NCBI RefSeq assembly: GCF_000381825.1
Contig: NZ_KB907133.1
Span: 1 to 32,270, forward strand
Source of the DNA: Thioalkalivibrio sp. ALJT
Lineage (GTDB): Bacteria; Pseudomonadota; Gammaproteobacteria; Ectothiorhodospirales; Ectothiorhodospiraceae
Length of the DNA stretch: 32,270 bases
Reading direction: 5' to 3'
The notes beneath the pieces were generated by a model. The model was given only the letters and a program-made list of their open reading frames with translations. It searched no databases and had not been told where the DNA came from. Both the position numbers and the translations under genes were made by a program. Positions 26,035 to 32,270 of this stretch are shown here, piece after piece (positions within the stretch are counted from its first letter, which is position 1; each line of letters begins with the position of its first letter).

Positions 26035-26040
26035 TATAAT
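26035..26040 (+). promoter_or_regulatory. TATAAT box directly upstream of brnT
   Basis: A perfect TATAAT lies eight bases before the brnT ATG inside a short AT-rich patch (26020-26047). Transcription from it would start at about 26046-26049, that is, at the start codon. No ribosome binding site precedes the ATG, so the message may be leaderless. No good -35 hexamer is present at 16-18 bases. This is also where BrnA would be expected to bind to autoregulate the pair. Confidence 0.5.
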
Positions 26041-26048
26041 TAAAGCTC

Positions 26049-26312
26049 ATGGATGAGTTTCAGTTTGACGAGGCCAAAAGCAGGGCCAATCTGGAAAAGC
26101 ACGGTATCGATTTCGAGACCGCCCAGGCGCTGTGGGAAGACCCGAACTTGCTGGAGATCCGTGCAAGGTCCGAGGGCGAGCCGCGATTCCTGCTGATTGG
26201 GAAGATTGCTGGAAAGCACTGGTCGGCTGTCGTCACCTACAGGGAAGGCCTTATTCGCCTGATCTCCGTCAGGCGCTCCCGCAGGAAGGAGGTGGAGCTC
26301 TATGAAAGCTAA
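26049..26312 (+). CDS. brnT: BrnT-type ribonuclease toxin
   Basis: The product is 87 residues of the BrnT (RelE-like fold) family, a toxin ribonuclease that blocks translation when its antitoxin is lost. The N-terminus FQFDEAKSRANLEKHGIDFE is the classic BrnT start. The middle and C-terminal parts show PRFLLIGKIAGKHWSAVVTY and LIRLISVRRSRRKEVELYES, with the Arg-rich catalytic tail seen in BrnT. Length is normal. It overlaps brnA by 11 bases, and the toxin-first order is standard for brnTA. It sits between the GIY-YIG gene and hsdR, so it probably stabilises the island. Confidence 0.92.
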   Translation: MDEFQFDEAKSRANLEKHGIDFETAQALWEDPNLLEIRARSEGEPRFLLIGKIAGKHWSAVVTYREGLIRLISVRRSRRKEVELYES

Positions 26313-26571
26313 AGACTTCGACAGGAAATTCCACGAAGGGCAGGAAGACGTCGTTGGCGATCTCGACCTCTCGTCGGCGCGCCGCGTCAATCAGGAACAG
26401 AAGCGCATCAACGTCGACTTTCCCGCCTGGGTGGTGGAGTTGCTGGACCGCGAGGCGGCGCGCATCGGCGTGACCCGTCAGTCCATCATCAAGGTGTGGC
26501 TGGTCGAGCGCCTCCAGGAAGAAGCCGCCAGGAACCCGCTGAAAGGTGACGCCGCAGGCGATGCACATTAG
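26302..26571 (+). CDS. brnA: BrnA-type antitoxin
   Basis: The product is 89 residues. BrnA has an N-terminal tail that wraps the BrnT toxin and a C-terminal ribbon-helix-helix DNA-binding domain that represses the brnTA promoter. The RHH segment reads QKRINVDFPAWVVELLDREA, followed by ARIGVTRQSIIKVWLVERL. The start at 26302 is preceded by a strong AAGGAGG and lies inside the last codons of brnT, so translation is coupled. The C-terminal tail (EEAARNPLKGDAAGDAH) is variable in the family. Confidence 0.92.
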   Translation: MKAKDFDRKFHEGQEDVVGDLDLSSARRVNQEQKRINVDFPAWVVELLDREAARIGVTRQSIIKVWLVERLQEEAARNPLKGDAAGDAH

Positions 26572-26689
26572 CCAGGCGCCGGGCGCGTTTTGGAACCGCA
26601 TTACCGTTCTCCATAAGGACTCTGGGGCAGGCCACGGGAATGGCGGTTTGCCGTTGCGCGCATAACCCTGCAAATTGGGAGCCATCGGA

Positions 26690-26702
26690 GGTGGTAACCA
26701 CC
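26690..26702. promoter_or_regulatory. Palindrome before hsdR
   Basis: GGTGGTAACCACC is a perfect inverted repeat of two six-base arms around one base, lying just before the hsdR ribosome binding site and 16 bases before its ATG. It could be an operator for controlled hsdR expression or a small translational hairpin. There is no direct evidence for either. Confidence 0.3.
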
Positions 26703-26718
26703 CGGAAAGGAAGTGTTG

Positions 26719-29700
26719 ATGGCGGACAGCAGGGAAGCCCAGTTCCAGCAAGACATCATCGACGGGATGACCGCCGATGGCTGGCTGACCAGTCCGGCCA
26801 GCGGGTATGACGCCGCCCATGCGCTGTACACCGAGGATCTGGTTGTCTACCTGCAGGACGCCTGGCCGGAGCGCTGGGAGAAGTTCGCCGCGAAGAACCC
26901 GCAAGACCCGCAGAAGGCCCTGGTGCGCGCGGTCACCCGCGAGCTGGAGCGCGACGGCACGCTGGAGGTGCTGCGCCACGGGGTGAAGACCCCGGGGATG
27001 AAGCTGGAGCTGTGCAGCTTCAAGCCCGATCACGAGATGAACCCCGAGTCCTTGGCGCGCTACCGCGCCAACCGCCTGCGGGTGGTACCGGAGGTTTCGT
27101 ATTCCCCGCACGCGCTCAGCGGCGAGTACAACCCGCGGCTGGATCTGGTGCTGTTCGTCAACGGCATCCCCACCGCCACGCTGGAGCTGAAGAGCGAGTT
27201 CAAGCAGTCGGTGGAGAACGCCAAGCGCCAGTACCGGCGCGACCGCCCGCTGAAGGACCCGGTCACCCGCAAGCCCGAGCCGCTGCTGACCTTCAAGCGC
27301 GGGGCGCTGGTGCACTTCGCGGTCAGTCAGGACCAGGTGGCGATGACCACGCGCCTGAACGGCAAGGACACCTTCTTCCTGCCCTTCAACCAGGGCACCG
27401 AGGAGGGCGGGGCCGGCAACCCCGCACCCCCGGACGCAGACAGCTATGCCACCGGCTACCTCTGGCAGCGCGTGTTCCAGCCGGATGCCTGGCTCCGGAT
27501 CATCGGCCGCTTCCTGCATCTGGAGCAGAAGACCGAGGAGGACTTCCACGGCAAGCGGCAGAAGAAGGAGGCGCTGATCTTCCCGCGCTTCCACCAGTGG
27601 GATGTGGTGAACCGCCTGATCGAGGCTACCCGCGAGGAAGGGGCCGGGCGGCGCTACCTGATCCAGCACAGCGCCGGCTCCGGCAAATCCAACTCCATCG
27701 CCTGGATCGCACACCAGCTCGCCGCACTCTACGACGAGGCAGGCGGCAAGCTGTTCAACTCCGTGGTGGTGGTCACCGACCGCACGGTGCTGGACGACCA
27801 GCTCCAGGACACCATCTACCAGTTCGATCATGCGCACGGCGTGGTGCGGCCGATCACCCGCGATGTCGGTAGCCAGAGCAAGTCGGAGCAACTGGCCGAG
27901 GCGCTGGCCGAGCAGACCCGCATTATCATCGTGACCATTCAGACCTTCCCGGCGCTGTTCGACGCGCTGGACAAGCGCCCGGACCTGGCCGCCGGGCGCT
28001 ACGCGGTGATCGCCGACGAGGCGCATTCCTCGCAGACCGGGTCCTCCGCCACCAAGCTCAAGGCGATCCTGGGAACGGACAAGCCGGAGGACGAGGAGAT
28101 CAGCGCCGAGGAGCTGCTGGACGCGGCCGTGGCCGCGCGCAAGCCGGCCGAGCGCATCAGCTACTACGCCTTCACCGCCACCCCCAAGGCGAAGACCCTG
28201 GAGCTGTTCGGCCGCCCGCCGAACCCGGAGCGGCCGGCATCCAAGGACAACAAGCCCGAGCCGTTCCACCTGTACTCGATGCGCCAGGCCATCGAGGAAG
28301 GCTTCATCCTCGATGTGCTGAAGAACTACACCACGTACTCCACCGCCTGGAAGCTCGTGCACCCGCACGCCGACGAGCAGGAGGTGGAGTCGCGCAAGGC
28401 CTCGACGAAGATCGCCCGCTGGGTGCGTCTGCACCCCTACAACATCTCGCAGAGGGTGGAGGTGATCGTCGAGCACTTCCGCGCCAACGTGCGCCACCTG
28501 CTGGACGGCCAGGCCAAGGCCATGGTGGTGACCGGCAGCCGCCAGGAGGCCGTGCGCTACGCGCTGGCCATGCGCGCGTACATCCAGGACAAGGGCTACA
28601 CCGACGTGCACGCGCTGGTCGCCTTCTCCGGCTCCGTGCTGCCGGACGAAGTGATCCCCGAGGAGGTGACCGAGACCAGCTCGCTGCTGAACCCGGGACT
28701 GAAGGGCCGCGACCTGGCCGAGGCGTTCGACACCGACGAATACAACGTGATGATCGTCGCCAACAAGTTCCAGACCGGGTTCGACCAGCCCCGGCTCTGC
28801 GCGATGTACGTGGACAAGAAGCTGCAGGGCGTGGAGTGCGTGCAGACCCTCTCGCGCCTGAACCGCACCTTCCCGGGCAAGGAGGATACTTTCGTCCTCG
28901 ACTTCTTCAACGATGCCGAAGACATCCTCGAGGCCTTCCGCCCGTACTACAACAAGGCCGAGCTGGCCGACGTCTCCGACCCGCAGATCGTCTACGACCT
29001 GCAGAAGAGCCTGGACGCCGCCGGCATCTACCACTGGGACGAGGTCGAGAACTTCGCCCGCGCCTTCTTCGATCCGAAGGCCGGCGCCAGCCAGCTCAGC
29101 TACTACTGCCAGCCCGCGAAGGAGCGCTACCATACCCGCTACAAGGCGGTGCTGGAGCAGATCCAGACCTGGAAGGCCGCCCACGCCGAAGCCGAACGCA
29201 ATGGCGACAAGCCGGGCCTGCACCGCGCCGAGCAGTAGCTGAGGGACGCCCACATCACCCGCGACGAGCTCGACCTGTTCCGCAAGAACCTGCAGAGCTT
29301 CGTACGCAGCTACGAGTTCCTGTCACAGATCGTCGACTTCGAGGACCGCGAGCTGGAACAGCTCAACGTGTACGCTCGCGCCCTGCACCCGCTGCTGCGC
29401 ATCGAAAACATCGAAGAAGACGCCATCGACGTCGACGAGCTGGAGCTGACCCACTACCGACTGAACAAGCGCGCCGAACAGCGCCTGAGCCTCGCCGAGG
29501 AGGGCGCCGACTACGACGGCCTCAAACCCGTCTCCGACGTCGGCTCCGGCAAGCCCCACGACCCGGAAAAGAAACGCCTCTCCGAGATCATCGACCAGCT
29601 CAACGAACTGTTCGGCGCCGAGGTGAGCGACGCAGACAAGCTCCAGTTCGCCAATGGCATCGCCGACCGCATCCGCCGCGACGACGCCGTAATGGCCCAA

Positions 29701-29913
29701 GTCGAGAACCACGGCCCCGACCAAGTGATGCACGGCCTGTTCCCCAAACGCGTCACCGACACCGTCCTCGACGCCATGACCGACCACGAAAAACTGTCCA
29801 TGCAGGTCCTGGACGACCCGGACCGCCAACGAGACTTCGCCCTCCTGATCCTGCGACTGTTGACCGCCGGGACAAGCGACCAACGCCCGACACCCACGAG
29901 GCCCGCTCCATGA
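26719..29913 (+). pseudogene. hsdR: Type I restriction endonuclease HsdR, interrupted by amber codon
   Basis: HsdR is the ATP-dependent translocase and nuclease of type I systems. The ATG at 26719 (after GTG and TTG codons) follows AAAGGAAG. The N-terminal nuclease core has YNPRLDLVLFVNGIP (Asp142) and ATLELKSEFKQ (Glu156-x-Lys158). The helicase motor shows Walker A HSAGSGKSNS (318-327), motif II IADEAHSSQTG, motif III YYAFTATPKAKTLELFG and motif VI QTLSRLNRTFPGKEDTF. The frame stops at a TAG at 29236-29238 after RAEQ. The same frame then stays open for another 225 codons to 29913 with clear HsdR C-terminal content (LRDAHITRDELDLFRKNLQS and FLSQIVDFEDRELEQLNVYA). The whole would be about 1064 residues, a normal HsdR size. 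A single CAG-to-TAG change is a simple explanation. Confidence 0.85.
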
Positions 29914-30080
29914 ACAAGCGTCTCAGGGCATTGGCACTCATTTCGGCAACCCGGGGGGGCTGAAACGCACAACACCTCCACTTCGCAGCTCGGTTGCCAA
30001 GCGGTCTCCCATCTGCGCGTTGGTAACCGGACGGTATGGACCGCTTTGCTTGCGTCATACCACGGCCATGTCGGTGTTAT

Positions 30081-30116
30081 CCAGAATCTGTATAGCGCCA
30101 ATATCCCAGATTCTGT
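30081..30116. repeat. Paired CCAGANTCTGT elements
   Basis: CCAGAATCTGT (30081-30091) and CCAGATTCTGT (30106-30116) are repeated with a 25-base period. Each has a near-palindromic core, so they read as direct and inverted repeats. They lie just before the candidate cassette core site at 30127 and may be operator half-sites, a promoter-proximal hairpin, or integrase-binding repeats of an attI-like site. Confidence 0.45.
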
Positions 30117-30126
30117 CTAATACACT

Positions 30127-30133
30127 GTTAAAT
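30127..30133 (+). other. Candidate integron core site, cassette 1 left boundary
   Basis: GTTAAAT fits the integron core GTTRRRY. Recombination would fall after the G, making the cassette begin TTAAAT. Its reverse complement ATTTAAC matches the inverse core at the end of the same cassette, AGTTAAC, at six of seven positions, as expected for one cassette's own ends. A full attC to its left was not recognised. Confidence 0.6.
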
Positions 30134-31360
30134 TTCTAAGGAGAAATAGTGCCAAGTCCCAAAATATTTATTTCGTCTACTTGCTATGACCTTGGCATGG
30201 CCAGGGAGCAGCTGAGATCATTTCTGCTGAGACTCGGTTATGAGCCTGTTTTGAGCGAATACTCGGATGTTCTGTATGATCCAAGAGCTCATACGCACAC
30301 AAGCTGTCTTCAGGAAGTGCCAAATGCTGACATGATAGTGGTGCTAATAGGGTCACGATTTGGAGGAAGGATAATTCCTGAAGCACTTTCTAATGTAGAT
30401 CTTGAGAATCTTATAAATTCAAGTTTTGATGTGACCGTATTAGATAAACCTGAAAAACTTTCCATCACACAGCTTGAAGTATTAAAGGCCATTGATTCCT
30501 CAGTCCCTGTATTTGCCTTTGTGGATGAGAAAGTAATGCATGATCATTTCGTATATCAAAAGAATAAAGAGTTGGTAGATAAAATTAAATTCCCTTCAAT
30601 CGAAAAGCCAGAAAGCGCGAAATATATATTTGAATTTATTAGCTTCCTGAGCCACCGGAATAAAGGTAATAGTGTTATTTCTTTTGGAAAGCTGGAGGAT
30701 ATTGAAAACCATTTAAAGAAACAATGGGGCGCACTATTCCAAAGACTGCTTAGAGAACAAAGAGAACAGCAAGTTGAAGCTAGAAAGTTATTTACAATTG
30801 CAGAGCAAATTGAAGATCTGAAAACAGCCGTTATCTCTACAATTGGGAATGCACAAAATCGCGAGGTGGCTAGGGGAGTAATAAAGTATCGTCGATTATC
30901 AGATTTTTTAGCTGGCTTAAATCTTCCAGATTTTTCAATTGTTACTGAAAGTAATGCGTCTTTTGAGGAGTTGCTTAATATGGTAGATATTGTTGAGGTG
31001 AGAGATATACCTGCTAGAAACACCTTTGGTCGTTCGGCGCTAGTTCGATCTGACGGAACTTTTTATGAACTACGTTTTGGCCAGGAGTTTTTGAATAGAG
31101 TGAGTATAGATTGGCAAAGCTTTGCGTCCTTATCACCAGAGGTTCGTCAGGTTATATTCGAAGCCATTTCGGATATGGAGAGATTGGGGCCTCGAATCCT
31201 TAGGTATCGTGACGAACAGTTCGATGATTACTTCAAGGAGTACCTTGAAAAGCAGGAATCAAGAACAATAAGCATTGAAGAGTTCATGCGCGATGAATCT
31301 GATAAAAATGAAGACGAAAGTTAACAAAGCATTGCAGCGGACAAGCCGCTGAATGCGGCG
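30128..31360 (+). mobile_element. Putative integron gene cassette 1 (DUF4062 gene)
   Basis: This 1.23-kb unit starts at TTAAAT, carries a single gene after a 21-base leader with an AAGGAG ribosome binding site, and ends in an attC-like site right after the stop codon. It is strongly AT-rich compared with the rest of the window. One gene, a short leader and a terminal attC form the standard architecture of an integron cassette. Confidence 0.65.
30149..31324 (+). CDS. DUF4062 domain protein, putative defence gene
   Basis: The product is 391 residues from a GTG start that follows AAGGAG by six bases. The N-terminal domain is DUF4062: PKIFISSTCYDLGMAREQLR, GYEPVLSEYSDVLYDP and a strand VPNADMIVVLIGSRFGG. 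DUF4062 has a TIR/SIR2-like Rossmann fold and is usually an N-terminal module of NLR-like or other defence proteins. The middle contains a predicted coiled-coil (EREQREQQVEARKLFTIA region) and the C-terminal ~130 residues (from LAGLNLPDFSIVTESNAS to EEFMRDESDKNEDES) match nothing I know. No NTPase motif is present, so it is not a full NLR. Codon use is AT-rich, unlike the host, which indicates recent transfer. It is the cargo of cassette 1. Confidence 0.8.
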   Translation: MPSPKIFISSTCYDLGMAREQLRSFLLRLGYEPVLSEYSDVLYDPRAHTHTSCLQEVPNADMIVVLIGSRFGGRIIPEALSNVDLENLINSSFDVTVLDKPEKLSITQLEVLKAIDSSVPVFAFVDEKVMHDHFVYQKNKELVDKIKFPSIEKPESAKYIFEFISFLSHRNKGNSVISFGKLEDIENHLKKQWGALFQRLLREQREQQVEARKLFTIAEQIEDLKTAVISTIGNAQNREVARGVIKYRRLSDFLAGLNLPDFSIVTESNASFEELLNMVDIVEVRDIPARNTFGRSALVRSDGTFYELRFGQEFLNRVSIDWQSFASLSPEVRQVIFEAISDMERLGPRILRYRDEQFDDYFKEYLEKQESRTISIEEFMRDESDKNEDES

Positions 31361-31366
31361 TTATGC
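31319..31366 (+). other. attC-like recombination site between cassettes
   Basis: The site reads AGTTAAC (31319-31325), AAA, GCATT, an unpaired G (31334), CAGCGG, a five-base loop (31341-31345), CCGCTG, AATGC, GGC and GTTATGC (31360-31366). The inner arms pair perfectly for eleven base pairs except for the single extrahelical G, with a 3x3 internal bubble (AAA/GGC) before the core boxes. R and L boxes, an unpaired spacer, an extrahelical base and a short terminal loop are the attC hallmarks. At 48 bases it is shorter than most known attC sites. Confidence 0.75.
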
Positions 31367-31384
31367 GCAATAAGAGGAGTTCTT

Positions 31385-31975
31385 GTGGATCCTGTCCTGG
31401 CTGACCTGATTCGTACGATAGCGCTAGAAGGCATAAAGGTCCTCGGGCCGGCCGCTGTCGCCGCATTCGCCACGTATAAGGTTGCGAATGCGCAATATCG
31501 CGCTCGCTTAGTTGAGATTTCCCAGACGAACGAGTTCGGCGCTAGGCAGCACCTCTTCGACTACTACAAGGGGAGGCAGGCGAAGTTGGCCGAAGGTCAG
31601 CGGGAGCTAAACGAAGCGCTTGGGCAGCTTCTTGGCGTGATGGCCGCGTACGATGCTGAATCTGATAGTGCTCGCCATCCCCTCGTTGACACCTATGCTG
31701 GAATGGTTGATATGCACATCGGTCTCGCGCCCTTTGATGTCGACATTACGCGGCGCGACATGAAAACAAAGGGGCTGGGCGATTCCGAAGAATACGGTCG
31801 GCTTGAACAATATGCGAAGGTTGTTGTTGAGCTCTCGCCGAGTAGGGACGCAGAGACAATAAAGAAGAATGCGTTCGCTCTGCTTGAAGTCTACGGCTTC
31901 CTTGAAAGATGCAATCAAGTCCTGCTGGAGGCGCAGATGGAAGGGCTTTTCGATAAGTACCTGAAGAGTGCATAA
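31385..31975 (+). CDS. Membrane-anchored cassette protein of unknown function
   Basis: The product is 196 residues from a GTG start after AGAGGAG. The N-terminus has a hydrophobic helix (GIKVLGPAAVAAFATYKVAN, about residues 17-36) that can serve as an anchor. The rest is helical and charged: RARLVEISQTNEFGARQHLF, a coiled-coil GRQAKLAEGQRELNEALGQL, and DAETIKKNAFALLEVYGFLE. I do not recognise the family. The topology, one N-terminal span with a cytoplasmic helical domain, is common in small defence and stress effectors, but no function is claimed. The stop TAA lies within the inverse core GCATAAC, as is frequent in integron cassettes. Confidence 0.75.
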   Translation: MDPVLADLIRTIALEGIKVLGPAAVAAFATYKVANAQYRARLVEISQTNEFGARQHLFDYYKGRQAKLAEGQRELNEALGQLLGVMAAYDAESDSARHPLVDTYAGMVDMHIGLAPFDVDITRRDMKTKGLGDSEEYGRLEQYAKVVVELSPSRDAETIKKNAFALLEVYGFLERCNQVLLEAQMEGLFDKYLKSA

Positions 31976-31997
31976 CGAGACGTTCGAGCCGACCCCC
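31970..31997 (+). other. Truncated attC of cassette 2
   Basis: The left half of an attC site starts with the inverse core GCATAAC (31970-31976) and GAGACGTTCGAGCCGAC. Its complementary right half is missing in the window because an insertion sequence begins at about 31998. The right half would be expected beyond the element, outside the window. Confidence 0.55.
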
Positions 31998-32270
31998 TGT
32001 CTGTCAACCTGAAGCCATACAACCCTTTCATGGGTTAATGTAGATTTCAGGGCGACGACAGCAGGAGCAGACCGATGCCCAAGGCACCGAGTGAGTTACC
32101 CGAGGCCCAGGTGAGTCCGGACCCCAAGCAGGAGCGGCGGACACGCCGCAACTTCAGCACCGAGTACAAGTTACAGATCATCGCCGAGGCCGACCAGTGC
32201 CGGCGAGGTGAGATCGGTGAGATGCTTCGGCGTGAGGGCCTGTACAGCAGTCAGCTCAACCAGTGGCGCC
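31998..32270 (+). mobile_element. Left end of an IS3-type insertion sequence (partial)
   Basis: The sequence change after the cassette and a transposase gene 77 bases further on mark an insertion sequence. Candidate left ends are TGTCTGTCAACC at 31998 or TGTCAACC at 32002, both starting TG as IS3 elements do. The right end and the second transposase frame lie outside the window, so the terminal repeats and target duplication cannot be checked. Confidence 0.65.
32075..32270 (+). CDS. IS3-type transposase OrfA, 5' part (partial)
   Basis: The first 65 codons of a transposase are visible, from ATG after AGGAG. After a variable N-terminus, RRNFSTEYKLQIIAEADQCR and GEIGEMLRREGLYSSQLNQW form the helix-turn-helix of the OrfA (IS3/IS911-like) family that recognises the element ends. 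The gene runs off the window end. In this group a second frame encodes the DDE catalytic domain, made by frameshifting or as a separate protein. Confidence 0.85.
   Translation, partial: MPKAPSELPEAQVSPDPKQERRTRRNFSTEYKLQIIAEADQCRRGEIGEMLRREGLYSSQLNQWR

Larger units (their letters stand above)
31361..31997 (+). mobile_element. Putative integron gene cassette 2, interrupted
   Basis: This unit begins TTATGC at the preceding core site, carries one gene after a 24-base leader with an AGAGGAG ribosome binding site, and ends in GCATAAC (31970-31976), the exact reverse complement of its own core GTTATGC. After GAGACGTTCGAGCCGACC the sequence changes into an insertion sequence, so the attC is incomplete. 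GC content is intermediate. Confidence 0.65.

Noticed and set aside
26269-29253. 994-codon minus-strand frame opposite brnT, brnA and hsdR
   Set aside because: It spans three real genes and intergenic DNA, and shows no recognisable domain. It is an artefact of codon bias.
29910-29963. A 17-codon frame overlapping the hsdR stop by ATGA
   Set aside because: It could be the stump of a coupled gene, but it is too short and lacks any recognisable sequence, so no gene is called.
30060-30133. A full attC to the left of the DUF4062 cassette
   Set aside because: The core GTTAAAT is there, but no inverse core with matching L boxes could be found within 70 bases, so only the core is reported.

Overview
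The window is chromosomal DNA from a GC-rich, flagellated gammaproteobacterium. The flagellar filament genes, the EFDD-type RelA, the NsrR-like regulator and the tesA/ybbA-like divergent pair all fit that class. The overall style suggests the Ectothiorhodospiraceae/Chromatiales neighbourhood, but that placement is an impression and not a measurement.

Positions 1-19351 are core genome. First comes a flagellar cap and filament block: the flagellin 3' end, flaG, fliD, fliS and a fliT-like gene, with a candidate sigma-28 promoter before fliD. A REP-like inverted repeat separates it from the convergent relA. Next are an alpha/beta hydrolase, pyrC, a TspO-like membrane protein and a PA0069-type radical SAM protein. 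They are followed by a MscS channel with an upstream partner gene, a secreted endonuclease of the ExeM type, an NsrR-like iron-sulfur repressor and a UppP-family phosphatase with an unusual active site. The core part ends with an ABC exporter (permease plus ATPase) that diverges from tesA, and a small uncharacterised gene.

Positions about 19700-29913 hold a type I restriction-modification island in the order hsdM, unknown gene A, unknown gene B, hsdS, GIY-YIG/DUF4357 protein, brnT, brnA, hsdR. As read, hsdM carries a one-base frameshift and hsdR an in-frame amber codon, so the locus looks decayed or carries two sequence errors. The two unknown genes and the GIY-YIG protein are translationally coupled to their neighbours and may form an accessory module.

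Positions about 30127-31997 look like two integron gene cassettes. Each has a 5' core site (GTTAAAT, GTTATGC) matched by the inverse core at its own 3' end (AGTTAAC, GCATAAC). The site between them folds like an attC recombination site. The cassette genes are an AT-rich DUF4062 protein, which is a defence-type domain, and a membrane-anchored protein of unknown function. The second attC is cut off by the left end of an IS3-type insertion sequence that runs out of the window. No integron integrase is visible. The right third is therefore a defence/mobility hotspot next to ordinary housekeeping genes. No rRNA, tRNA or CRISPR array was seen.
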